Source: Chitinophagaceae bacterium (GTDB lineage: Bacteria > Bacteroidota > Bacteroidia > Chitinophagales > Chitinophagaceae). From it: 18,141 nucleotides of DNA. Shown in pieces: positions 6,668 to 13,582 of the stretch (positions are counted from its first letter, which is position 1; each line of letters opens with the position of its first letter). The notes beneath the pieces were generated by a model, which saw only the letters and a program-made list of their open reading frames with translations, made no database searches and was not told the DNA's origin. The stretch covers positions 1 through 18,141 of the forward strand of contig PMUF01000163.1 of assembly GCA_003167015.1 (NCBI GenBank), in the 5' to 3' direction. A program made the translations under genes and the position numbers.

Positions 6668-7240
6668 CCCTTTCAGGTTGCTGCTAAAGATCTTTACGGC
6701 AATAGCCAGCAGGATGACACCGAAGAATTTTCGGATGGCAATCATCCCGGCAGGGCCAAGCATCCTTTCGATGAGATCCATCGACTTCAAAACGATAAAG
6801 ATGAAGATCAGGTTCAGGATGATACCCAACAACACCACACTGGTCTCGAAATTGGCTTTCAATGACATGATCGTGGTCAGTGTGCCGGAGCCGGCAATCA
6901 GCGGGAAGGCGATAGGCACGACTACGCTGGCCTTCTCATCCGGCTGGCTTTTGAAGAGCTCGATCCCCAGCACCATTTCCAGGCCGAGAATGAAGATCAC
7001 AATGGAACCGCCTACGGCGAATGAGCGCTGATCGACGCCCAATATCTTCAGGAACTGTTCGCCGCCGAAGAGGAAGAGAACCATCAGCGCACCCGAGATC
7101 AGCGTAGCCTTGCCTTCATGCAGGCCGCCGAGCTTTTTCTTCAGGGCATGCAGCAGCGGGATGCTGCCGATGATATCGATGACGGCAAATAACGTAAAGC
7201 TTACCGTGAGCAACTGATCGAAGTCAAAATTGAATTTCAT
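6656..7240 (-). CDS. MarC family integral membrane protein
   Basis: A 194-residue protein with about six hydrophobic helices, the usual size for MarC/UPF0056 (NAAT) proteins. Family features are the early TLFAVIDIIGSIPLLHAL segment, ALMVLFLFGGEQFLKILGV, the conserved VPIAFPLIAGSGTLTTIM stretch with its Pro and Gly pattern, and a closing RKFFGVILLAIAVKI helix. The family sits in the inner membrane; its function is still unclear, the early link to multiple antibiotic resistance in E. coli having been withdrawn, and amino-acid export has been proposed for some members. ATG 7240 lies 6 bases after the cobC stop, so it is probably the last gene of the cobalamin transcript, although no known role in B12 metabolism explains this. 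Confidence 0.9.
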   Translation of the reverse strand: MKFNFDFDQLLTVSFTLFAVIDIIGSIPLLHALKKKLGGLHEGKATLISGALMVLFLFGGEQFLKILGVDQRSFAVGGSIVIFILGLEMVLGIELFKSQPDEKASVVVPIAFPLIAGSGTLTTIMSLKANFETSVVLLGIILNLIFIFIVLKSMDLIERMLGPAGMIAIRKFFGVILLAIAVKIFSSNLKGLLK

Positions 7241-7246
7241 GTGGAC

Positions 7247-7915
7247 TCACTGTTTTGCATAGAAACTCGATGGCTTATGCTGTTCGCGCTCTGTCGGAGC
7301 CTGGTTATAGAGGATCTCGTACTGCGGCGTACCCTCTTGCCAGAACATCCGGATGACGCAACCATAATGCAGCGAAAATACTTTAAAGCTGTCGATGAGC
7401 TGCGTACCGGTGATCCCCGACAAGATGCTCCGGATCACTCCACCATGTGCGACGATCGCCACATCTCCGCCCGAACCCGCCACATCCCCTGCACCGGCGC
7501 CCCCGGCGTTGGCCGTCATCGTACCCCGGATCGTCTCCCAGCACTGCGTTACCCGCTGGTGCAGGTCGAGATAGCTTTCTCCGCCCGGAATACGCACCTG
7601 CACGAAATCCGCCATCCATGGATCGACCTCTTCTTTGGGCAGCTCGTCCCAGCTGCGCATTTCCCACTCCCCGCAATGGACCTCCATCAGTTGATCCAGC
7701 AGGATCGGAGTGTGATCGGGAAAGAGATGTCGCGCCAACCGGCTGCAACGTTGTAGTGGACTGCTATAGACAGCCGTGATGCCGGACGGCAGATGTCCCC
7801 GGATCACCTCCGCCTCTTCCGTGAAGCTCTCCGTGACATCCAGATCCGTCTGTCCGTAACAGATGCCCTTGGCGACGGCCGGTGTAGTATGACGTATGAG
7901 GAAAATGTTGTCCAT
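7247..7915 (-). CDS. cobC: Histidine phosphatase family protein, probable alpha-ribazole phosphatase
   Basis: A 222-residue cytoplasmic protein of the phosphoglycerate mutase-like histidine phosphatase superfamily. The phospho-accepting histidine is His9 in LIRHTTP; SSPLQRCSRLA (51-61) holds the second arginine; MEVHCGEWE (77-85) holds the acid; the second catalytic histidine is His157 in IVAHGG. CobC removes the 5'-phosphate from alpha-ribazole phosphate or from cobalamin phosphate at the end of nucleotide-loop assembly. The specific call rests on its place between cobS and marC in a cobalamin operon, 6 bases after cobS, since the superfamily motifs alone do not fix the substrate. A Gly/Ala-rich low-complexity insert lies at about 135-150, just before the second histidine. 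Confidence 0.85.
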   Translation of the reverse strand: MDNIFLIRHTTPAVAKGICYGQTDLDVTESFTEEAEVIRGHLPSGITAVYSSPLQRCSRLARHLFPDHTPILLDQLMEVHCGEWEMRSWDELPKEEVDPWMADFVQVRIPGGESYLDLHQRVTQCWETIRGTMTANAGGAGAGDVAGSGGDVAIVAHGGVIRSILSGITGTQLIDSFKVFSLHYGCVIRMFWQEGTPQYEILYNQAPTEREQHKPSSFYAKQ

Positions 7916-7921
7916 GGCCCC

Positions 7922-8734
7922 TTAAAGATACCGCCAAATCAGGATAAATCCCAGGTAAATAACGATCTCCGTCACCTGCTGGATAGCCCCAAGGCAGTCT
8001 CCTGTGTACCCTCCGATCCATTTTTCGAAGTACCGGTACAAAGAATAAGTGGTATAGAGGGCCGGCAGGATAACGAGGAGGAAAGGCCAGGGCAAAAACG
8101 CGAAGGGAACTAACGCCAGCAGGATGGTCACCACCAGCACGGCGGGGGACAAAGGGGCGCCTGTCGCCAGTGGCCTGGCTTTGCTCTGATCCGGGTCGGC
8201 TGCATAGGTCCCGCGCTGCATGACCAGCACCGGCATCAACCGGCTGACGCTGTGGGCCACGATGACCGCCAGAATAAACCACCGATACGCAAAAAACACC
8301 GACGAACCGGGATGGGCCAGGTCCGCAGCATACCCCGGCAATGCAGCCAGCAATACGAATTTACTGCTGAGGATGGCCATCAGCCCGATAGCGCCGAAAG
8401 CGCCGATCCGGCTATCCTTCATGATATGTAAAATTTTTTCACGGGTCCAGCCACCGCCAAACCCATCACAGACATCGGCAAATCCATCTTCGTGAAAGGC
8501 GCCTGTGACGAACATCCCGGTGATCATCGATGCTATAATGCCGGCATCCGTCGAGACATACCGGGAGAAAACCAGGAATGCCAGGGCACTAAGCGCACCG
8601 ACAATCCATCCGACAACGGGGAAATACCGGCGTGCCTGTTGCAAATACAGCGGACTGTGATCGATGGTCCCCGGTACTGGTATCCGCGTCAGGAACATGA
8701 CCGCCGTTAAAAAGATCTTTCCTTCTTTTTTCAT
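7922..8734 (-). CDS. cobS: Adenosylcobinamide-GDP ribazoletransferase (cobalamin synthase)
   Basis: CobS, an inner-membrane enzyme, joins adenosylcobinamide-GDP with alpha-ribazole (or its phosphate) to give adenosylcobalamin (phosphate). The 270-residue product has several membrane helices and the family's signature: HEDGFADVCDGFGGG at 81-95, whose acidic residues likely bind the metal, then KILHIMKDSRIGAFG at about 100-114. An early FLTRIPVP motif (about 14-21) is also characteristic. Length is normal (E. coli about 247). The ATG at 8732-8734 lies in the second copy of a 14-bp tandem repeat, 10 bases after the cobT stop. A lysine-rich N-terminus (MKKEGK) follows the start. Confidence 0.95.
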   Translation of the reverse strand: MKKEGKIFLTAVMFLTRIPVPGTIDHSPLYLQQARRYFPVVGWIVGALSALAFLVFSRYVSTDAGIIASMITGMFVTGAFHEDGFADVCDGFGGGWTREKILHIMKDSRIGAFGAIGLMAILSSKFVLLAALPGYAADLAHPGSSVFFAYRWFILAVIVAHSVSRLMPVLVMQRGTYAADPDQSKARPLATGAPLSPAVLVVTILLALVPFAFLPWPFLLVILPALYTTYSLYRYFEKWIGGYTGDCLGAIQQVTEIVIYLGFILIWRYL

Positions 8735-8756
8735 ATATCGCCTTTCATATATCGCC
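8729..8756 (-). repeat. 14-bp tandem duplication at the cobT-cobS junction
   Basis: TTTCATATATCGCC occurs twice head to tail (8729-8742 and 8743-8756). On the minus strand each copy reads GGCGATATATGAAA. In the upstream copy the TGA (8745-8747) is the cobT stop; it overlaps an ATG (8746-8748) that opens a five-codon reading frame, M-K-G-D-I, whose own TGA (8731-8733) overlaps the cobS ATG (8732-8734) in the second copy. Confidence 0.9.
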
Positions 8757-9812
8757 GCCTTTGCTGACGCCTGCCGATTCGAAAGACGCCATCTCCTGCA
8801 GGAAATTCACGGCCGATTGCACCAACGGCCACGCCATCGCTGCACCGGTGCCTTCGCCAAGGCGCATGCCCAGCTGTAACAAGGGTTCGGCGCCCAAATA
8901 TTTCAGCATTTTCGTATGACCGCTTTCTCCGCTGCAATGGGAAAAGATACAGGAGTCGGTTATGTGGCTGTCCAGCAGCCTGGCCAATAATAGCGCCGAG
9001 GTAGTGATGAATCCGTCGACCAGGATAATCATTTTTAGTTCTGATGCCTTCAGATACGCTCCCGTCAGCATAGCGATCTCATAGCCGCCGATATGCTGCA
9101 GGATGGTCAGCGGATCAGGATTCGCGGCAATGGCCGGCAGGTGCAGGCGAAAGACTTGCTGTAACGTCTCTTTTTTCTTTTTCAGCTGTTCGTCATTCAC
9201 GCCCGTTCCCCGGCCCGTACATTCATCTACCGGGATGCCTGTAATATAGCTCATGATCAGTGTGGCCGAAGAAGTGTTGCCGATACCCATTTCACCCAAC
9301 CCGATGCAATTGCAGCCTTTCGAGGCCAGGTCCGTGACTATTTCCTTTCCGGCTTCGATCGCCGCGATGGTCTCCCCGGAGGTCATGGCGTCCCCCTCCA
9401 CATAATTGCGGGTGCCATATCCTATTTTCTTCGTGACCAGTCTGCCGGCCAGCGAGACAGTATCGAAATCGAAATTGACACCTGCATCTACTACCGTGAG
9501 CCCGAGATCGTGCTGGCGGCAGAATACGTTGATGGCGGCGCCGCCCGAAAGGAAATTCAGCACCATTTGTGCCGTGACGGACTGCGGGTAAGGATTGACC
9601 AGCCCGGTGGCGGCGATACCGTGGTCGCCGGCAAATACGACGATATGTGGCCGGACCAATTGCGGATCGGTTGTCCCCTGCAGCAGACCTATTTGCAGGG
9701 CGATGTCTTCCAGCCGCCCCAACGCACCCAAAGGTTTGGTCTTATTGTCTATCTTATGCCGGAGTGCCTGGCGCAGGGTTAATGATGTCGCTGTTTGCAT
9801 ACCATCGATCAT
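8745..9812 (-). CDS. cobT: Nicotinate-nucleotide-dimethylbenzimidazole phosphoribosyltransferase
   Basis: CobT moves phosphoribose from nicotinate mononucleotide to a lower-ligand base such as 5,6-dimethylbenzimidazole, giving alpha-ribazole 5'-phosphate for CobS. The 355-residue length is standard. Motifs in order: KTKPLGALGRLE at about 24-35; FAGDHGI at 60-66; SGGAAINVF at about 89-97; GLGEMGIGNTSSAT mid-protein; GGYEIAMLTGAYL; and RLGEGTGAAMAWPL near the C-terminus, in which Glu320 corresponds to the catalytic Glu317 of the Salmonella enzyme. The ATG at 9810-9812 shares ATGA with the cobU stop, the sign of translational coupling; a second ATG four codons later is possible. Which base it prefers cannot be read from the sequence. 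Confidence 0.96.
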   Translation of the reverse strand: MIDGMQTATSLTLRQALRHKIDNKTKPLGALGRLEDIALQIGLLQGTTDPQLVRPHIVVFAGDHGIAATGLVNPYPQSVTAQMVLNFLSGGAAINVFCRQHDLGLTVVDAGVNFDFDTVSLAGRLVTKKIGYGTRNYVEGDAMTSGETIAAIEAGKEIVTDLASKGCNCIGLGEMGIGNTSSATLIMSYITGIPVDECTGRGTGVNDEQLKKKKETLQQVFRLHLPAIAANPDPLTILQHIGGYEIAMLTGAYLKASELKMIILVDGFITTSALLLARLLDSHITDSCIFSHCSGESGHTKMLKYLGAEPLLQLGMRLGEGTGAAMAWPLVQSAVNFLQEMASFESAGVSKGGDI

Positions 9813-10324
9813 TTATTTTTGAGCATCAGCGGGATGCCGCTGACCATAAAGATAGCCTGATCCGCCTTTGCCGCAATATATTGGTTGACCCACCCCTGGA
9901 GATCGGTGAATTGACGGCCTGCCGGCGTGTCGGCATGCAACCCCATACCGATCTCATTGCTGATCAGGATGAAAATGGCATCCTGCATGGCCAACGCGTC
10001 GATCTCCTGGCGGCAGGCCGCGAGGCAGGCATCGATATCGGTATGCAGATCTGAAAAGAAGTTCGTGATCCAGAGCGTTACGCAATCGATGACCGCTACC
10101 CGGCCATCCAGCGGCAACCGGCTAAGCTGTTTTTCTTCTTCCATCGAGGTCCAGCGTTCGTCCCGTTCCTGTCGGTGACGATCTATCCGTTGGCGGAATT
10201 CCTCATCCCAGATCCGCGCGGTAGCGACGTAGACAGGATGATCGCTGTACTGCAAAGCCAGCTCCTGGGCATACCGGCTCTTCCCGCTGCGGGCTCCCCC
10301 GGTGATGAAGATCAGCTTAGACAT
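9809..10324 (-). CDS. cobU: Bifunctional adenosylcobinamide kinase / adenosylcobinamide-phosphate guanylyltransferase
   Basis: CobU (CobP) phosphorylates adenosylcobinamide and then transfers GMP to it, making the GDP-activated corrinoid for CobS. The 171-residue product has the N-terminal P-loop ITGGARSGKSRYAQE (Gly-Lys-Ser at 14-16), then YVATARIWDEEFRQRI, and the segment RIDRHRQERDERW in which His50 is the likely counterpart of Salmonella His46, the residue that carries GMP. VAVIDCVTLWITN at about 77-89 is the family's Walker B region, and ISNEIGMGLHAD is the conserved loop that follows. Length matches the family (about 180). It lies 43 bases after btuB and overlaps cobT by 4 bases. An AT-rich gap with TTGATCAA precedes it, without a convincing promoter. 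Confidence 0.95.
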   Translation of the reverse strand: MSKLIFITGGARSGKSRYAQELALQYSDHPVYVATARIWDEEFRQRIDRHRQERDERWTSMEEEKQLSRLPLDGRVAVIDCVTLWITNFFSDLHTDIDACLAACRQEIDALAMQDAIFILISNEIGMGLHADTPAGRQFTDLQGWVNQYIAAKADQAIFMVSGIPLMLKNK

Positions 10325-10367
10325 AAGGAACAGGCTTTCATATTGATCAATTAAGGAACTAAGGTAG

Positions 10368-12290
10368 TTATAATTCTACCGTCGCCCCTGCGGTGAACAT
10401 CGCGGGAATGGAATTAAACCCGTAAACGGTGACAAATTTCTTGTCGAAGATATTCCTGGCCTCGACAAAGATCTTCAGATGGGTGACCACCTTGTATTCC
10501 GCATAGCCGTTCAGAATAGCAAACGGTTTCAGCACGACGTCCGGAGCGTCATATCCACCGATATCATAGCGTTTGCTTTCGTAGTGGCTGGTGAGACTGA
10601 CATACAACCCGGACACCGGCCTGACACCCAGGGTAACATTCACTGTATGCTCAGGTACCCGCAGGGCATAGTCATAAGTCGTGTCATCGTAGGATTCATG
10701 GGTCTGCGTCTGCTGTTTCATTTTTGTCCAGGTATAGTTGGCTGACAACGACCAGATCTTCGCAAACTTGATGCTGCCTTCCCATTCGATCCCGTTGCCC
10801 CATTCCTCATCGTAATTATAATACAGATTGGTGAAAAAATTGTAATCGATCCCGTTTTTGGTATTCCTGTGGAAATAAGTAGCGCGGGTATTCAGCAAGT
10901 TATTATTGAACTGGATGCCCCCTTCATAGCTCTTCGATGTCTCTGGCAGGAGGGAGGGATCGCCATAGGGAGAATACAGCTGGTAGAGGGTAGGGGCTTT
11001 GAAAGCAGTAGCGATGCTGCCATATATCTTCCAGTTGGGGTCGATCAGCCAGGCAGGATTGAAAGTATAGGTATAGTTGCTGCCGTAGCGGGAATCCGTA
11101 TTCAACCTGCCGCCGAGTTCGGCGCTCAGTCCGGACTTGCCGCTGTACAATAGTGAGCTGTACATGGAAGTCTGACTGACGGAAGTGTCGCTGAAGTCAC
11201 CATAGTTGCTGGCTTCATGCATGGCGGCATACCGGTAATCGGCGCCGTTCAACAGGGTGAAGCCATAGCCCAGGTTCGTACTGGCGAACATTTCCAAATA
11301 TTGAGACGTACCGACATAATGATCGGTGTAATAGGATTGACCATAAACGCTGTCCTCCAACAGTTGTAATTGAGAGGTGCCGTAGCGATAATTGCCGGTG
11401 ATTGTCGTGTTGGCCAGCTTGTAGGTAAAGCCTCCGCCTGCCAGCAGGCTTTTGGTCTTGCTGGTATAATCTACCGCCGGCGTGAAAGCGCCGTAATCGA
11501 TATCTGTCGAATACTGGCTGTATTGAAAAAAACCCTTGACGGCCAGTGCGCTGGTGGCATTCCAGCCGAGATTGCCGGCTACCAGGTCGCTCTTGAACCC
11601 GTCATTCAGGAAAGGCACCGGGGAAGGGGCGGTTTTGAAAGTATCGGTAGCGGTAGGGAAGCCGCTGGAATGGTCGTGGTTGTACCTGACATTATAAGTC
11701 AGCTGGTCGGCGACCTTTCCGAAGACCTGAGCATTGGCGTTATATACCCCATAGTTGCCGCCGGATCCGCTGACTTTGGCATTAAAGGGGGTCTTTACGT
11801 CGGACTTGATGGTGATGATATTGATGACACCGGCAATGGCGTCCGACCCGTACAAAGTAGACTGGGCGCCTTTGGAGATCTCGATACGCTCGATCATGGT
11901 AACGGGGATGAGATTGATATCGAAGCTGTTGTCCGTTGCTGTCGGATCGCTGACGGGTATGCCGTCAATCAGCAGCAGCGCCCGGCCGGACCCTGCCCCG
12001 CGGATGAAGACGCTCTGGTTTGTCCCGGGATTGTTGAGGCTGCCGCTAACGATAATGCCTGCCTGCTCGCCTAATAACTCCCCAAGCGGTTTGCCGACGC
12101 TCTTTTCGATTTCTTCGTGTGTGATGACAATCACCACTTTTCCTGTCTGACTCTGTTTGACCGGGTATTTGGTGGCGGTGACGATCACCTGGTCCAGTTG
12201 TTTACCCGTGCTGTCTTTGGTTGATTGTGAGAATGCGGAAACGCTGCCGGTAACCGACAGCAACAGAAATGCCCAATGTTTGCTGATCAT
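10368..12290 (-). CDS. btuB: TonB-dependent vitamin B12 receptor BtuB
   Basis: An outer-membrane receptor that takes up cobalamin and related corrinoids using energy from TonB. The 640-residue product has a signal peptide ending VSAFSQ, then the TonB-box-like DQVIVTATK at about 33-41, a plug domain (about 43-160) with GELLGEQAGIIVSG, VFIRGAGSGRALLLIDGIPV, IERIEISKGAQSTLYGSDAIAGVINI, and a C-terminal 22-strand barrel (for example TSKSYEGGIQFNN, LRVPEHTVNVTLGV, ARNIFDKKF). Length is near E. coli BtuB (about 614). The specific B12 call comes from the cobalamin riboswitch immediately upstream and from the cobUTSC genes downstream. It ends in Glu-Leu rather than the aromatic residue common in Proteobacteria. 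No riboswitch-linked RBS is obvious; ATG 12288-12290 follows an A-rich stretch. Confidence 0.95.
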   Translation of the reverse strand: MISKHWAFLLLSVTGSVSAFSQSTKDSTGKQLDQVIVTATKYPVKQSQTGKVVIVITHEEIEKSVGKPLGELLGEQAGIIVSGSLNNPGTNQSVFIRGAGSGRALLLIDGIPVSDPTATDNSFDINLIPVTMIERIEISKGAQSTLYGSDAIAGVINIITIKSDVKTPFNAKVSGSGGNYGVYNANAQVFGKVADQLTYNVRYNHDHSSGFPTATDTFKTAPSPVPFLNDGFKSDLVAGNLGWNATSALAVKGFFQYSQYSTDIDYGAFTPAVDYTSKTKSLLAGGGFTYKLANTTITGNYRYGTSQLQLLEDSVYGQSYYTDHYVGTSQYLEMFASTNLGYGFTLLNGADYRYAAMHEASNYGDFSDTSVSQTSMYSSLLYSGKSGLSAELGGRLNTDSRYGSNYTYTFNPAWLIDPNWKIYGSIATAFKAPTLYQLYSPYGDPSLLPETSKSYEGGIQFNNNLLNTRATYFHRNTKNGIDYNFFTNLYYNYDEEWGNGIEWEGSIKFAKIWSLSANYTWTKMKQQTQTHESYDDTTYDYALRVPEHTVNVTLGVRPVSGLYVSLTSHYESKRYDIGGYDAPDVVLKPFAILNGYAEYKVVTHLKIFVEARNIFDKKFVTVYGFNSIPAMFTAGATVEL

Positions 12291-12344
12291 TGCAGTTAAT
12301 TTTTTTTGCTTTTCTCCCGAAAGCCGTTAATAAAAATGGTGATG

Positions 12345-12536
12345 AATCAGGCAGGTCTTCTGGCTTCGTGCGCGACCTGGTTGACCTTCCCATCCGCAGT
12401 GGCGGACAGTGGCTTGAAGAGTTACCGGTCGTTTCCCGATGACTGGACATCCTTCGGATGTCCAAATGATGGGACAGCACTTACAGCTACGGGGATAGCG
12501 CCGGATTTACACCGGACTTCCCTTTTAATGACGATT
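12345..12536 (-). ncRNA. Cobalamin (adenosylcobalamin-type) riboswitch upstream of btuB
   Basis: On the minus strand all conserved blocks of the class appear in order: AAAAGGGAAGTCCGGTG (12510-12526), CCGG-TGTAAAT-CCGG, the GTAGCTGTAA block (12481-12490; consensus GCAACTGTAA), an 8-bp variable hairpin GGACATCC-GAA-GGATGTCC (12445-12463), GCCACTG (12407-12413), GGATGGGAAGG, and the B12-box GAAGCCAGAAGACCTGCC (12350-12367). The closing stem is likely AATCG (12532-12536) with TGATT (12345-12349). Binding of the cofactor should lower expression of btuB and the genes after it. The region between 12345 and the ATG at 12290 is AT-rich, has one weak hairpin (GCTTT...AAAGC at about 12308-12324) and no T-run terminator, so control of translation start is more likely than early termination. 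Confidence 0.95.
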
Positions 12537-12557
12537 TGTCGTCAACCGAATTCGGCG

Positions 12558-12589
12558 CGAAGATAGACATTCTACCTCATTGCCTGCAA
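12558..12589 (-). promoter_or_regulatory. Possible promoter for the riboswitch-btuB transcript
   Basis: On the minus strand TTG (12587-12589), 21 bases, then TATCTTCG (12558-12565) resembles the Bacteroidota promoter with one mismatch in the TAnnTTTG element. It overlaps the last codons of btuD and would start the transcript near 12551, just ahead of the riboswitch. Confidence 0.35.
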
Positions 12590-13582
12590 CAATTCCGCAA
12601 TGGAGTGGTATTCCCGGTTCACCCCTTCGCCTTCCAGCAGCCAGGATGTACGGGTCGGATGATCGGTAATGCGGATATGGTAAAGTACGTCCGGTGAAGG
12701 CGTCGTAACGACGGTAAAGTCTGCACGGCGCAAAGCCCTTTGGGTCCAGAAGAAGGTGATGCCCCCGCCGGTCAGCAGGACTGGCTTACCCGGCGCGGCA
12801 TGAATGACGAAGACGCCGGCCTCTTTATCGAAAACGATATCCTCTTCCGCAAAAGCGGCTTCGAAAACACCGTTCAGCACGAGGTCTTCCGGCGCTCCCT
12901 GGTGCAGACGGCCGCCGGCCTCCAGCAACCAGACGGTATCGGCGACCTGCAAAGCCAGGTCCAGCTCGTGGGTGGATAGCAGGATCGCTTTTCGCGTCTG
13001 CCCCGCCAGCCGGTGCAGCAACCGCATCAGCTTGATCCGGCTGGGCAGGTCCAGGTGTGCTGTCGGCTCATCCAGCATCAGTATCGGCGTATCCTGCGCC
13101 AGGGCACGGGCCAGCATCATTTTCTGGCTTTCCCCATCACTCAGTGTATGGGCTTTCCGGTCCCGTAATGCGCCAATGCCTGTGGCCCCGATAGCCCATT
13201 CGACGACAGCCTTATCCGTTTCGTCCAGCACCCCCAGCCAGCCGGTATAAGGATACCTTCCCAATTCGATCAGGGATTGAACGGTCAGGTTGTTACCGCG
13301 TATCCGGTCTGTCAGCACCAGGCTGATCTTCCTGGCCAGTTCAGAAGGCTTATGCGCTTCGATACCCGGAACATCTATCGTGCCGTTCAGCGCCGGCTGC
13401 AGGCCGGCCAGCGTGCGCAACAAGGTAGACTTACCCGATCCGTTGGGACCCAGCAGGCAGACCAGCCTGCCGGGTTGTAATTCCAGCCCGGGTAGTTCAC
13501 CTGACACTACAATCCTTTTCCCCCCGGAGTGATAGCCTGTCTGCAGGCCGCTGGTTCGTAATAAGATCGGATCGATACCCAT
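12572..13582 (-). CDS. btuD: ABC transporter ATPase, probable cobalamin importer BtuD
   Basis: The ATPase partner of the BtuC-like permease. The core is clear: Walker A GPNGSGKST (45-53), signature LSDGE (147-151, usual LSGGQ), Walker B ILMLDEPTAHLD (167-178) and the switch His205 in LLSTHELD. At the Q-loop position the sequence reads SLVLTDR, so the usual glutamine is absent. After the ATPase fold (ending near 255) comes an extra segment of some 80 residues, GVFVIHAAPGKPVLLTGGG onward to the C-terminus, not present in E. coli BtuD (about 250 residues). I choose ATG 13580-13582, which shares its A with the btuC stop TAA (TAATG); a GTG two codons upstream is possible. The btuFCD order supports cobalamin, yet the same type also serves iron-siderophores, so substrate certainty is moderate. 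Confidence 0.85.
   Translation of the reverse strand: MGIDPILLRTSGLQTGYHSGGKRIVVSGELPGLELQPGRLVCLLGPNGSGKSTLLRTLAGLQPALNGTIDVPGIEAHKPSELARKISLVLTDRIRGNNLTVQSLIELGRYPYTGWLGVLDETDKAVVEWAIGATGIGALRDRKAHTLSDGESQKMMLARALAQDTPILMLDEPTAHLDLPSRIKLMRLLHRLAGQTRKAILLSTHELDLALQVADTVWLLEAGGRLHQGAPEDLVLNGVFEAAFAEEDIVFDKEAGVFVIHAAPGKPVLLTGGGITFFWTQRALRRADFTVVTTPSPDVLYHIRITDHPTRTSWLLEGEGVNREYHSIAELLQAMR

Noticed and set aside
11370..12074. Open frame of about 230 codons on the plus strand inside btuB
   Set aside because: Antisense to a well-supported receptor; the predicted peptide has no recognisable domain and is a by-product of GC-rich codons.
12545..12554. Palindrome CCGAATTCGG next to the riboswitch
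   Set aside because: Ten bases with no loop and no promoter overlap on the expected side; likely chance, or part of the untranslated leader.
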